In this document: one piece after another, positions 32,712 to 42,600 of the stretch
Layout of the letters: every line of letters begins with the position of its first letter
Position numbering within the stretch: the stretch's first letter is position 1
NCBI GenBank assembly: GCA_020523905.1
Contig: JAJAPZ010000010.1
Location: forward strand, 1 to 60,950
DNA from: Candidatus Obscuribacterium magneticum
Lineage (GTDB): Bacteria; Elusimicrobiota; Elusimicrobia; F11
Length of the DNA stretch: 60,950 bases
Reading direction: 5' to 3'
The notes under the pieces: generated by a model
Seen by the model: only the letters and a program-made list of their open reading frames with translations
Told to the model about the DNA's origin: nothing
The model's database searches: none
Translations under genes and position numbers: made by a program

Positions 32712-34676
32712 TCACCAGGTGATTTGATGGACATACAAAGTGGAGTGCTGCGCGTTGCTTGGAAAAGATCCCAATAAACGGGTCGGGCGTTCCAATAAAG
32801 TCGATAAGGAGATGAAACGCCATTGCTCCTGCGATTTAAAATATTGGTATCGACGGATAAAATCCTCGTCGGTGATGAGAATATCCGGTTTCCAACGCAT
32901 GATACAATACCGCGGCCTTTTTTGACCGGTATATATCGTGTCGAGGCGAACCCCCCCTATATCGCGATAACGGTCGCCAAATTCATACCAATAATAGTTG
33001 GGACCCAACCATTTGACCGGCTGAAGGCCGGCCCATTTTTTTAATTGGCGGACTTCGTCTTCGATTAAAGGGCGGGATTCTTGATGAATCTGTGAGGTGT
33101 GATATACGGCGATTAATAAGGGGACACTGAAATACCACAGGGTCATTCCGACGCGCAGGAGGGAGGGGAGAATGTTGTTGTTTAAATTCCATCGACGATG
33201 ACGGAAGATATTTGTGAACGATAAAAAAGTCACAGTCAACCCAATCAATAGGAAAAAAAGTGTGAAATAATGAGGTCCTCCAATAAAGTCGTTGGTGGGG
33301 GAAATGAGGTGAGATTTCAGGTACTCCGGATTTCGAATTTGGAGCGAGCCAACGATAAGAATTTCGATCAAAAAAATGAGGCCGAAACGTTTGGGGGATC
33401 CCCACCCTCCTATAATAAGCAACATCATCAGGATGAAAACTAGATTGGATTGGAAGAGGAGAGTCAGGGTGAAGACGGTTGTGATCACGCCAATCGTCAG
33501 CCAACAGGTGGCCGGAGATAACTCTGAAGGAAGAGCTTTAAATTGTTCGAGAATGTCGCGCTTTGATTCGGCAAGTATAGTGACGGCCAGCGGTAGGGTC
33601 CAAATACTTATAAGGGTCCAATAAATAAACTCAGGCCGGTAATGTCCGAAACCGATCCCAACGAACATGAGAAGGCCGCCTCCGAGGGAAATGGTGAAAT
33701 ATTGAGAGGGAGGCCGTTTTATGTAAAAGTCGAGACAACCAAGGCCCAATAGGGCCATTATGGCTAGACCGTAAGCGCTCAGAAGAGCGCCGTTCATTTT
33801 GTCGGCGGAGAAATAAAAACTTTGAGGTTGAAGCAACAACGAAAACGTATCTCCGAGTAAATTCCAGGGGAGGAGTCTTTCCAGCCAAACGGACGAATGG
33901 CTTTGGTAGAGGGTCATAACAAAGGATCGCGTGTTAAGGAAATAAGATTCCCAGTCAGCGAGCCGGAAGCATAAGCCCAGTCCCAAAAGCGTTCCCGTGA
34001 GGGGGGCGATGATGTGTTGAGACCGGCGTGGCTTGCCGGGTTCATGGGTGAGCCATAAAAAAAGTGTCCAGAAGGGGATCAGCAGCCCATGAGGGTGAAA
34101 CCCGAGGGATATCGTTCCAATAAAAAAGGCAAGGGCCCAAGGGACCGGAGCCTCTTTAGCGAAAAGAGCGATCCATGTGATGAGAAGGGCCAAGCATACA
34201 ATCCAGGCATCGGGTCTGACGAGATGGGAAATGATGAGATGATCGAAGGCGGTCCCATAGGAAAGCAAGGCCAGACAGGCAAAGGGGATTCCGTAAAATC
34301 GCCGGGTGATGAAAAAGATCAACGTCCCCGAGATCATCCAAGGAAACAGGGACGAAGCTCTTAAAGCATGGGGATTTGTCCCTGTTAATTTTTGAATCAA
34401 CGCCAGGCATCCGATATATATTCCCCGTAAACTATCCTGCCCCGTTTCCGCAAACATGAGAAACTTATCATCCACAATATCGCGTTGGAGGGTGTATCGA
34501 ATCGTTCCTGTTTCCCGGAAATTTTTAGCCATGACGGAATTGGCCACTTCATCGAACGACACCGGGGGATAGCGGTTAAGGGATCGCGCGGATAAGCCGA
34601 TCATTGTCGTAATGGCGGCAGCAAAAAGGAGGGGAAGGATGTATTTTTTAAAGGTTTTCACCAGTAGGCCATTCAA
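32712..34676 (-). CDS. Polytopic membrane protein, GT-C/ArnT-like glycosyltransferase candidate
   Basis: This 654-residue protein begins with a membrane segment and then an acidic loop containing YPPVSFDEVANSVMAKNF. A conserved acidic residue in the first loop is typical of GT-C transferases such as ArnT or the PMT family. About eleven hydrophobic segments follow, with HLVRPDAWIVCLALL and GFHPHGLLIPF. A soluble tail includes GPNYYWYEFGDRYRDIGG and PDILITDEDFIRRY. It is paralogous to the next gene. The start is TTG 34676 or a nearby GTG. GC content is visibly lower than in the flanking operons. The sugar and acceptor cannot be inferred. It could act on a polyprenyl-linked donor in envelope glycosylation. 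Confidence 0.75.
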   Translation of the reverse strand: MNGLLVKTFKKYILPLLFAAAITTMIGLSARSLNRYPPVSFDEVANSVMAKNFRETGTIRYTLQRDIVDDKFLMFAETGQDSLRGIYIGCLALIQKLTGTNPHALRASSLFPWMISGTLIFFITRRFYGIPFACLALLSYGTAFDHLIISHLVRPDAWIVCLALLITWIALFAKEAPVPWALAFFIGTISLGFHPHGLLIPFWTLFLWLTHEPGKPRRSQHIIAPLTGTLLGLGLCFRLADWESYFLNTRSFVMTLYQSHSSVWLERLLPWNLLGDTFSLLLQPQSFYFSADKMNGALLSAYGLAIMALLGLGCLDFYIKRPPSQYFTISLGGGLLMFVGIGFGHYRPEFIYWTLISIWTLPLAVTILAESKRDILEQFKALPSELSPATCWLTIGVITTVFTLTLLFQSNLVFILMMLLIIGGWGSPKRFGLIFLIEILIVGSLQIRNPEYLKSHLISPTNDFIGGPHYFTLFFLLIGLTVTFLSFTNIFRHRRWNLNNNILPSLLRVGMTLWYFSVPLLIAVYHTSQIHQESRPLIEDEVRQLKKWAGLQPVKWLGPNYYWYEFGDRYRDIGGVRLDTIYTGQKRPRYCIMRWKPDILITDEDFIRRYQYFKSQEQWRFISLSTLLERPTRLLGSFPSNAQHSTLYVHQITW

Positions 34677-34694
34677 TCCTTTCTGCCTTCCATT

Positions 34695-36725
34695 TTATTC
34701 ATGCGTTGACGATGTCGAATATAATTTATCCCAGAAGAGACGATAAAGATAAAGGTTGGAATGATGAAGATTCGCTCGTATTTCACCGAGATATTCAAAG
34801 GGAGGAGAGAGGATGGCGGTGAGAGGCTTAAAGATGAATTTTTTCGTTCCTTTTTCTTGGGAGAATAGAAATTTTCTTATAAATTCTTCATCAATAATCA
34901 AGATCTCTGGCTTAAAGCGGTCAATATTGGCCTTTGGATTTTTCTGGCCCGTATAGTAATAATCGTCCATGAGAGCGTCAATGGAACGAAAGGAATCAAA
35001 ATAAAGAAACCAATAGAAGGCGGGTCCGAGGACGCGCGTCGGTTTGTCTTTGACTAGGACGTTTGTTTGATTAAATGTGTCGTTGAGAGTTGTGTTTTTT
35101 GTGAGGGCCTCTGTTTGAAAGCGGATGTTTATGAAGGCGTTAAAAACGATGACTCCACTTAAAAAGGTCAGTTTAATAAAAGGGCCGGCTGATTTTTTCA
35201 ATGTGACTAGCGCATCCTTTTTTCGACTTATAAAAATGGAGAGGGCCAGACAAAGAGACGATCCTAGGGCGAGCGTCAGACCATACGTGGCGTGAAAAGC
35301 CTGCACGAACTGTTTATTCAATGACGTTATGAGGCTTTTGTCCCGGATATAAAGAGATAAAAGGATCATTAAAAAGAGGCCGGACAAAGCAAAGAAGTGG
35401 CGGTTCTTGTGTCCATCCTGGTGAAAAAGAAGAAGACCCAGCAAGAGATAAAAAAGAACGCTGTACCGGAAGCACCACAAGAATCCAAGGGTTGCCGTGC
35501 ATAAAAGGGTGCTGGAGATGAGAAAGGTTTTTCTCTCCTGTCTATTGGGAAGTTGTCTAAATCTGTTTTTAACATTGTCCAGACAATCCGTCATAACGAT
35601 AGCCATCAGCGGAAAAATGATGAGTGTGAGGGGATTGCAATAGATAAATTCTCTTCGCAAATGGCCAAAACCGATGGCAAAGAAAAAATACACGGCTAGC
35701 CCTAATAAAATCCGGTGGTGAGGCTGACTCCTTCGGACCGAAAAGATCCATGCAATCGTTAGTAAGAATGAAAAGAATCGGCATAAACCGGAAAGCTGCC
35801 AAAGCGGAGTCGATGTTGTTTGAGATGAGAAGTAAAAAGAGCTGGGGTTGAGGAGGAGGGATATGGCATCGGCGAGGGCAGAGAGGGGAAATAAACGAGC
35901 GACCCAGCTGCGGTGAGCTTGTTCGAGAAATAATGACACCTCCAGGGTCTTCATGGACATGATTTCAGTCGGAATATCGGAGAGAAGCAGCAGGATGAGA
36001 AATCCAGCGAAGCAACCCAAAGAAAGCCAAATATAAAAATCGGATTTATTAGGGCCATCTGATTTTTTGGTTAGGAGGGGCAATAAAAAGACGAGGGGGA
36101 TAAAAGCGAGACCGTGAGGATGTATCCCAACGGCGAATACGGATAGGGAGCCGATTAAAATAGCCGATGTTCTTTTATGGCTCCCGTGGCGGGATTGGTA
36201 GAGTATTAAAATTGACAGGAGTGCCAGACAGAGAAAAATATCTGGGCGCACGAGATGGGCGATGAGGGTCGTTTCAAGCGAGCTGAACCATATCGCTGTC
36301 GCTAACCAGGCGGCGGGAATGTCGATGTTTCTTTTAATGAAGCGAAACAGAAGCATTCCGGTCAAAACCCAACAAAGCCAGGAAAGGAATCGACCCGCAA
36401 AAAAACTCTTTCCAAAGAGCCGTTCGTAAACACCCAGGATCCCATAGTAAATCCCCCGGATTCCATCTTGACCTGCGCTTGAGATGTCTTCAAATTTAGG
36501 ATTGACCACTCCCCGATGCAGGGTGAATCGAATTTCACCGGTCTTAATGAAAGCATTGGCCGTCGACATAAAGGTGACTTCTTCGCCGTTAACGGAAGGA
36601 TATTTTGTGAGAGTGGACAAGGAGAGCAAGACGAAGCACAAAATAAGAAGGGCGGACCAGAGCCGGAAAGGGGAAGGAGGGAATTTAAATTTTAGATTCA
36701 GAGGAAAAAAATTCGTTTTTATCAC
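34695..36725 (-). CDS. Polytopic membrane protein, GT-C/ArnT-like glycosyltransferase candidate (paralogue)
   Basis: This 676-residue protein shares with its downstream neighbour the first-loop pattern (YPSVNGEEVTFMSTANAF), AGQDGIRGIYYGILG, HLVRPDIFLCLALL, GIHPHGLAFIPL, and GFGHLRREFIYCN. The C-terminal tail matches too (GPAFYWFLYFDSFRS, PEILIIDEEFIRKF). Tandem duplication followed by divergence is the simplest explanation. A membrane segment LWSALLILCFVLLSLSTL opens the protein. The start is GTG 36725. AT-rich sequence and position beside tRNA-Thr suggest acquisition by transfer. The substrate is unknown. Confidence 0.75.
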   Translation of the reverse strand: MIKTNFFPLNLKFKFPPSPFRLWSALLILCFVLLSLSTLTKYPSVNGEEVTFMSTANAFIKTGEIRFTLHRGVVNPKFEDISSAGQDGIRGIYYGILGVYERLFGKSFFAGRFLSWLCWVLTGMLLFRFIKRNIDIPAAWLATAIWFSSLETTLIAHLVRPDIFLCLALLSILILYQSRHGSHKRTSAILIGSLSVFAVGIHPHGLAFIPLVFLLPLLTKKSDGPNKSDFYIWLSLGCFAGFLILLLLSDIPTEIMSMKTLEVSLFLEQAHRSWVARLFPLSALADAISLLLNPSSFYFSSQTTSTPLWQLSGLCRFFSFLLTIAWIFSVRRSQPHHRILLGLAVYFFFAIGFGHLRREFIYCNPLTLIIFPLMAIVMTDCLDNVKNRFRQLPNRQERKTFLISSTLLCTATLGFLWCFRYSVLFYLLLGLLLFHQDGHKNRHFFALSGLFLMILLSLYIRDKSLITSLNKQFVQAFHATYGLTLALGSSLCLALSIFISRKKDALVTLKKSAGPFIKLTFLSGVIVFNAFINIRFQTEALTKNTTLNDTFNQTNVLVKDKPTRVLGPAFYWFLYFDSFRSIDALMDDYYYTGQKNPKANIDRFKPEILIIDEEFIRKFLFSQEKGTKKFIFKPLTAILSPPFEYLGEIRANLHHSNLYLYRLFWDKLYSTSSTHE

Positions 36726-36814
36726 CCCGCGTATTGTAACAAATGAACGGTATTTTTTTGCAAAGGAAGATGGTGGTTTACCTGTGCGTCATCTCCGGTA
36801 TGATTGAAAAAGCA

Positions 36815-36887
36815 AGCCGAGGATGAGACTCGAACTCACAACCTGCCGCTTACGAAGCGGCTGCTCTACCAGTTGAGCTACCTCGGC
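36815..36887 (-). tRNA. tRNA-Thr (anticodon CGT)
   Basis: 73 nt on the minus strand: acceptor GCCGAGG with CCTCGGC and discriminator T, anticodon loop TTCGTAA in stem GCCGC/GCGGC, T arm GTGAGTTCGAGTCTCAT. CCA is not encoded. A tRNA-associated repeat starts at the very next base on the 5' side. Confidence 0.96.
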
Positions 36888-36975
36888 AGTTCGACTCGCC
36901 TCTCGCTCTGCTCGATGCGAGCTCGCTGCCAGCGAGTCGAACTGTCCCGAGCGAACGAAGTGAGTCGATTGAACC
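36888..36975. repeat. tRNA-associated repeat abutting tRNA-Thr
   Basis: A 12-bp inverted repeat, AGTTCGACTCGC (36888-36899) with GCGAGTCGAACT (36932-36943), is followed by GAGCGAACGAAGTGAGTCGA. It has the same two-part layout as 39332-39417 beside tRNA-Phe. Confidence 0.75.
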
Positions 36976-37117
36976 TTAGGAAAAAATATTCTAACAAATC
37001 TATCCCTTCTTCAAATTTTTTATATTGCCGTGAATAGCCTTAGAACGGATCCGGAAACCGATCCGATTAAACATATCGGTTTACTAAGTTGAGTAAAATT
37101 TGTTTTCTCTCGGGGCC
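36976..37117. other. AT-rich gap before the 718-residue membrane protein, with short inverted repeats
   Basis: No gene is seen here. CGGATC and GATCCG form an interrupted palindrome, and AAACCGAT pairs with ATCGGTTT about 12 bp later, both close to 37045-37085. They may be a regulatory or terminator-like structure, but no U-tract marks a terminator. Confidence 0.35.
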
Positions 37118-39256
37118 ATGGTGAATGGGAAAGCGTCATCTCCCTGTTTGGTCTCGCCGAGCACATTTTATTGCTCGGTGATGGCTGTCATTTTGACGGT
37201 CATTTATGGTGGTTTGCGCATTGGTTTTGGGATACCTTGGACGACTCAGTTGCTGCCGGTTTTAGGTGTCTCTCTCTTCTTTTTGCATACTCCTTATTTG
37301 TTCCATCTACTTCCTTTTAACGGCTGGGCGCGACCCCATCTGAAGTGGATGGTATCCAACGGTTTTATTGCCGTCGCGGGCATTCTTGTGGTGGCGTTAT
37401 TAGGATTTGCGTGGCCGCTTCAAAGGCCGGCTCTCTTGATCGTTTTAGCGCTTGGTTTTGGGGCTTTTGGGTTTCATGGGGTTCAGCTGTTCCGCTCTCA
37501 CGCCGTTGCCATAAAGTGGACGACCTCCCCTATTGTTGTTTTGTTTTCGGTATGGTTGGGTGGATTTATTTGGAGCACCTATTACCACGACCCCCTCTTT
37601 TTGGAGAGCCTCCCCATTGGAGGTGGATTTATCGATACCTTTTTTCACATGGCCGGGGCGCAGATGCTGGATGTTTTCCATCGATTCAGCACGGGTCTTG
37701 ACGGCCCGATTATTGTCCCTTACCATTTTGCGAGTCACTACTGGTTTGCTCAGTTGTCTCGACTCTTGTCCATTCCGCTTCCGATTTTTTATCAGCTTGG
37801 GTATCCCGTGATTTGTTTGCCTCTGTTCATGCGCGGCTTCTTTTGGATGGCGGAGGCGTTGGCGGATGAAGACGTTGGATCGTCCGGGTTGGCCTGGGGT
37901 TTATTGACGGTGTCGTTCGTGGGATTGTTTCCGGTGGAAGCGAACGCGAAGACCAATTCCTTTCACTATAAATTAATCAGCGAGTCTTATGTGACGGGGA
38001 ACCTCATGTGTTTGCTTTTTCTGTCCACATGGGTGTCGTTCCGGCGGTCCAATCCGTGGAGGATGTCAAGCCCGTTGTCGGAGAAAATTTTCATTTCTTT
38101 GCTCGTTCCCCTTGGGATCGCGGTTCTTGGATGTTTTAAGGTTTCTCTTCTTTTTGTGTTGTTCGGCGTTTATGCCTATTATGTTTTCAGATTTCGCCGG
38201 ACCCGATCCCCGGTCTATTCCTTTTCGCTTCTAATTTCTTTGTTTCTCTTCGTTATTATGAAGCCTTATTTTCTTGTCCAGGTTCCTCTTAAGCTTCATT
38301 TTCTTCATTTTTTTAAACATTTCGTTGAAGATTCTTGGCGGCCGTTCTTTATTCCTATCTATTTTTTCTGGGCTTTTGTCTATGCCGGGCTGATATTTTG
38401 GCTGAGAGGCATGCGTTCTCTTGATGGCCTCAGGGCGGGTTTTCGACAAAGCTTGCTGGCGGACATTGAAATCCTATTGGTGACGATAGGTGTAGGGGCC
38501 TTGCCCATGATTTTTTTAGAGATCGAAACGGCGAATGCGGTTTTCTTTTCTTCGTTGCATCAAATCTTGGTCATGGTTTTTATTTTAGCCATTGTCCCTT
38601 CAATTTCAGCTCGGTGGAAGGGACGGCAGGCTTTTTCCCGCCCTTTGAAACAGCAGTCCGTGTTGGGCTTGGGGGCTTGGGGTCTGGCGTTTTTTATGCT
38701 TTGTTCCGTTTATGTAAATTGGCAGTACCGTTTGACGGAAGCGGTTGCTAAAAACATCGCGACCCGACGCGATATACTTTATGCCGCGGGTCAAAAAGAG
38801 CCCTATGTTAATGCTTCGCTTGTCGAGACCTGCTCTTTGCTTGCTTTCACGGCCCCCCGGGTCTTGCCGCAGGTGCCCCTGTATCCGTTTATCCAAAGAC
38901 TAATGTACTTATCGGAGAAACCCATCTCGTATAAGCGGGAAACAGCGGTCTATATTCCTTCTCGATGCATCTATTGGGCGTTGCCTTGGGATGATTGCGG
39001 CTCAAGCCCTTTTATCCTTCCAGCTTTAACGGGGATGGCCATGGTGGGGGGATTGGATCCCGGGCGTTGTTCGCATTATCAGTTGCGGGGGTATGAGTCC
39101 TACAATATCGCTGAAATCGAAGCGTTCCGGGCCCAAGACGGAATCGAGAAGGTGTGCGCCCGGGCGGTCAAAAAGGGTTTTTCACGCCTTTTGGTGATGG
39201 AAAACGGGGGGCATTTTTCCGAGTGGGACGCTAGAACATGCACGCGCGAAAAATAA
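37118..39256 (+). CDS. Large polytopic membrane protein of unknown function
   Basis: I do not recognise the family with confidence. The product is about 712 residues with around twelve hydrophobic segments (for example VALLGFAWPLQRPALLIVLALG). A conserved-looking loop reads GGGFIDTFFHMAGAQMLDVF and VPYHFASHYWFAQLSRLL; the Asp and His residues there could be catalytic or binding. The C-terminus is a soluble region with several cysteines (PSRCIYWALPWDDCGSS) that ends near ENGGHFSEWDARTC. It lies among GT-C-like and O-antigen ligase genes, so a role in surface polysaccharide or glycolipid synthesis is plausible. ATG 37118 is used; TTG 37100 is the alternative. Its stop is two bases from the 3' end of tRNA-Phe on the other strand. 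Confidence 0.7.
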   Translation: MVNGKASSPCLVSPSTFYCSVMAVILTVIYGGLRIGFGIPWTTQLLPVLGVSLFFLHTPYLFHLLPFNGWARPHLKWMVSNGFIAVAGILVVALLGFAWPLQRPALLIVLALGFGAFGFHGVQLFRSHAVAIKWTTSPIVVLFSVWLGGFIWSTYYHDPLFLESLPIGGGFIDTFFHMAGAQMLDVFHRFSTGLDGPIIVPYHFASHYWFAQLSRLLSIPLPIFYQLGYPVICLPLFMRGFFWMAEALADEDVGSSGLAWGLLTVSFVGLFPVEANAKTNSFHYKLISESYVTGNLMCLLFLSTWVSFRRSNPWRMSSPLSEKIFISLLVPLGIAVLGCFKVSLLFVLFGVYAYYVFRFRRTRSPVYSFSLLISLFLFVIMKPYFLVQVPLKLHFLHFFKHFVEDSWRPFFIPIYFFWAFVYAGLIFWLRGMRSLDGLRAGFRQSLLADIEILLVTIGVGALPMIFLEIETANAVFFSSLHQILVMVFILAIVPSISARWKGRQAFSRPLKQQSVLGLGAWGLAFFMLCSVYVNWQYRLTEAVAKNIATRRDILYAAGQKEPYVNASLVETCSLLAFTAPRVLPQVPLYPFIQRLMYLSEKPISYKRETAVYIPSRCIYWALPWDDCGSSPFILPALTGMAMVGGLDPGRCSHYQLRGYESYNIAEIEAFRAQDGIEKVCARAVKKGFSRLLVMENGGHFSEWDARTCTREK

Positions 39257-39258
39257 AA

Positions 39259-39331
39259 TGCCGAGGGTCAGAATCGAACTGACGACACCGCGCTTTTCAG
39301 GCGCGTGCTCTACCAACTGAGCTACCTCGGC
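39259..39331 (-). tRNA. tRNA-Phe (anticodon GAA)
   Basis: 73 nt on the minus strand: acceptor GCCGAGG with CCTCGGC and discriminator A, anticodon loop CTGAAAA in stem CGCGC/GCGCG, T arm GTCAGTTCGATTCTGAC. CCA is not encoded. It is probably co-transcribed with tRNA-Asp upstream. Confidence 0.97.
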
Positions 39332-39417
39332 GGTTCGACTCGCCTTTCGCTTCGCTCAAGGCTCGCTCACCGCGAGCGAGTCGAACCGTCCTGAGCGAAC
39401 GAAGTGAGTCGAAGGAC
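39332..39417. repeat. tRNA-associated repeat between tRNA-Phe and tRNA-Asp
   Basis: GGTTCGACTCGC (39332-39343) pairs with GCGAGTCGAACC (39376-39387). A second hairpin, GTCCT with AGGAC, spans 39388-39417. The element begins at the base next to the tRNA-Phe 5' end. Confidence 0.75.
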
Positions 39418-39445
39418 GATACATTGCCCCAAAGGAAATGTTTGC

Positions 39446-39523
39446 TGGCGGAGTCGACGGGATTTGAACCCGCGGTCTCTGCCTTGACAGGGCAGCGTGT
39501 TAACCAAGCTACACCACGACTCC
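39446..39523 (-). tRNA. tRNA-Asp (anticodon GTC)
   Basis: 78 nt on the minus strand including an encoded CCA: acceptor GGAGTCG with CGACTCC, discriminator G, then CCA. The anticodon loop is CTGTCAA in stem CTGCC/GGCAG, and the T arm GCGGGTTCAAATCCCGT. It is the only tRNA in the window with encoded CCA. Confidence 0.97.
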
Positions 39524-39536
39524 AGAAACGGTTGGG

Positions 39537-39565
39537 ATGCTAGCAGAAGGGAGCGAGAAAAACAA
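39537..39565 (-). promoter_or_regulatory. Promoter of the tRNA-Asp/tRNA-Phe transcript
   Basis: On the minus strand TTGTTT (39565-39560) and TAGCAT (39542-39537) are 17 bp apart. TGC directly precedes the -10, giving an extended -10 form. The -10 lies 13 bp before the tRNA-Asp 5' end. Confidence 0.5.
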
Positions 39566-39626
39566 ACCGAAAACTGCCGCCCGTTCCTTGTCCTCCCCCG
39601 AAAAATTTTGTTTATTGGCCCTTCTT

Positions 39627-42600
39627 ATGGCCGATCAAAACAGCGCCACGGACATCTCCATTTCCCAGCATCTTGTTTATATTTGCTCCCGTTTCCTGGC
39701 GTACGGCCTGCCTCTCGTCTTCTTCCTTGTGGCCTGCTCCTTTTACCTGAAAACATACGACTCGGCCCAGGTCAAAATCACGATCACCCAGATCGGGGGG
39801 GTCGTTCTTCTAACGGTCTGGTTGATCAAGGCCTTGGTGGAAGGGCGGTGGCCCTTCAAGAAAGCGGATCTGGTGTTTGTGGCGCCTTTTCTCGGTTGGT
39901 TTGCCTCCGGGGTCATGTCCTGGCTGAATTCTCCCTTTAAAGGCTGGGCGCTGGAAGAGACCTTGCGCCGCGTCTTTTACGTGGCCTTTGCCCTCATTGC
40001 CATTTCCGAAATGCGTTCCGAGGAGCGCATGCGCCGTCTCTGGCGTTGGCTCATCGCGGCGGCGTGGGTCTCCATCGGCTACGGTCTCATTCAATATCTG
40101 GACTCCCGGTTTTTCCCCAGTAATCTGCCGGGACAGCTGGATCCCTTTATCTGGCGCCAAGCCTTCGGCGTTCGTATATTTTCCACGTTTGGGAACCCCA
40201 ATTTTTACGGCAATTTCCTCGTTATTGTGACCCCCTTGATTCTTTCATCCGTTTTTCGGGGTAAAGGATCTCTCACCCGCCCGTTCGTGATTCTCGGATT
40301 TACCGTCGGACTCGTCTTTTTCATCGACAAAATGACGGGACGTATTTTTGGCAGCTTTGACCCCTCTTTTCAGGTGGTTTTTAGCGCGGCGATCATCCTC
40401 CTTTTGATTTGCTTTTTCTTAAGCGCGGCGTGGAATGTGGGGGCGTCCATGAGTTTGCCGTGGTTTCTCATTCTCTTTGCCCTTCTCTTCCTTAATTTGT
40501 ACGCAACGGATACGAAAGGGGCCTGGATGGGTTATACATCGGCCGTGGCGGTTACCTTGCTGTTAATCATCGAGTATTTTCTTCATTTGGAAGAGCGCCT
40601 TGTTGAGCTGCGGAAGTACCTCATTTTTCTGACCGTGACCTTATTTCTCTACGCGGTCGTCGATTTTTTCATGATTTACTCTTTTGTTCTACCCCTTTTC
40701 CGGAAATCGGCTCATCAAACGGGGTTTGTCATTTTGTGGATACCGACGCTTCTGGCTTGTCTCCTCTCGGGGCTGGTGGCTTATTGGTTGGTTCGAAAAC
40801 CCTGGAACCTGAAAAAAGTTGTGTATGGGGTCTTGGTTGTGTTCGTTTTGGGAATGGGGGGCACGGTGGTGAAGTACGCTCAAGGTCGGCTTATTTCCGT
40901 TAGTTTCCGGCTCTTCACCTGGATTTCTACCTGGGAGATGATCCGCACCGAACCCATTTTCGGAAATGGGGTGGGGACCTTTAAGGTCATTTATCCGGCT
41001 TTTCGCCGTCCTGAAATCATCGTTCTAGAAGGGAAGTCCAACACGGAGACGGATCATTCCGAAGACGAATACGTCGAGTCCTGGCAGGATGAAGGCATCG
41101 TCGGCTTCGGATTTCTTTTGTGGATGATCCTCACCGCGATTACCTGCGGTTTGAAACAGTTGAAGCGGTACTCTAGAATTCGGGCCCCCGATCGCGGGGG
41201 AAAACGGAAGTTAATCGAAATGACGAACGACCCCCGCTCCTATGAGGTGTTGGGGATCTTGGGCGCCTATGCGGGAGCGCTCATCCACTGGACGGTCGAC
41301 GTCTCCATCCGATTCGTTTCCTCCGGCATTTTTAGCGGGCTTCTGCCGGGCTTGCTGGTGGCTTACGCGCGCAATCACGACCATATGATCAAAAACGAGG
41401 TTCGACTTCCCTATGACCGCTGGATTCGCCTCACGGTGGTGCTGGCCTGCCTTTTCTTCATGTGGGGATTGCGGATGGAACTGGTCCCCCAGTCGTTCAT
41501 CCCCGAAGGGTACACGCCCTCCGGGAAAATTTTCCTCTTCTGCTTATTAACGGCGTTGGCGCTTTACATTCTCCTTGAGATTTTGGAATGGAAGAATCGC
41601 CCGGAAAAGGCGGTCCCCTTCTCCGAGCAATATCAGCCGGTCAACCGCCAATGGATGATCCCGCGGGTGGGGCTTATTGGCGGTATCTTGGTCCTGAGCC
41701 TTTATGCGATCGGCAATTTCGCGGACCAATTTCAAGCCGATGTCCATCACAACCTCGCGATCTTTTTCTCAAAACAGTCCATTTGGAAAAAGGAGCCGCG
41801 CTACGACGCCCAGGTGGCGAGCCTGCCGCCGGATATCCGGGACAAGTACCGGCAATTTGGGGGCGCTCTTGAACATTATCAAGAGGTCAACAAGAAAAAT
41901 CCCCACTTTCCCATGGCCCTTTATTTCACCGGGAATGTTTACAACGATTGGGGCTCCCAGGTGTTGATGGAAAGTGAAAACAACCGGGCGAAAGGCGACA
42001 TGGCGGAGGCCGAACGGCTTCATCAAAAGGCCTTGGATATGTGGAACCTCTCGGAGGACGCCTACCGGAAAACAAAGAAGCTGGCCCCGAATTACGTTCA
42101 AACCCACCATCAAATGGGCCTTCTTTTTGTCAAACGGGCGGAGGCCGCCGAGCGATGGGGGGATTTCAAGAAAGCCGAGGATTATTACGAGGAGGCGTTA
42201 AAGAATTTCCGCTTCTACCATATGCTGGACCCTGTCTTTGTCCCCAACTATGATCAGATCGTCCGGATTCTGTTGCGGAAGAAAAACTTCAAGGAAGCAG
42301 AGGAGCTTTACCGAAAGGCTCTGTATTATGCCGACAACGTGAATGTCGACATTCTCAACATTCCCAGCCCCACCCGCGTTCCCTCCGTGGGCTTGAGCTT
42401 GGCCAAGGTGTTGTACATGGGGGCGCAGGAGAAGTCGCAAAATCCGTTCAGCCCCGTCCTTCCCCAAATCGAGGAGGCCATGAAGTGCTTCAAACGCGTG
42501 ATCGAGGTGGATCCCAAAAACGTGGAGGCGCTGAAGGGGTTGGGCTTCATGTACACGAAGGTCGGCCGGGCTCAGGAAGCGCAGCCCCTTTTGCAGCAGG

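Noticed and set aside
36804..37037. Small reading frame across tRNA-Thr
   Set aside because: It is the typical translated shadow of a tRNA plus its adjacent repeat.
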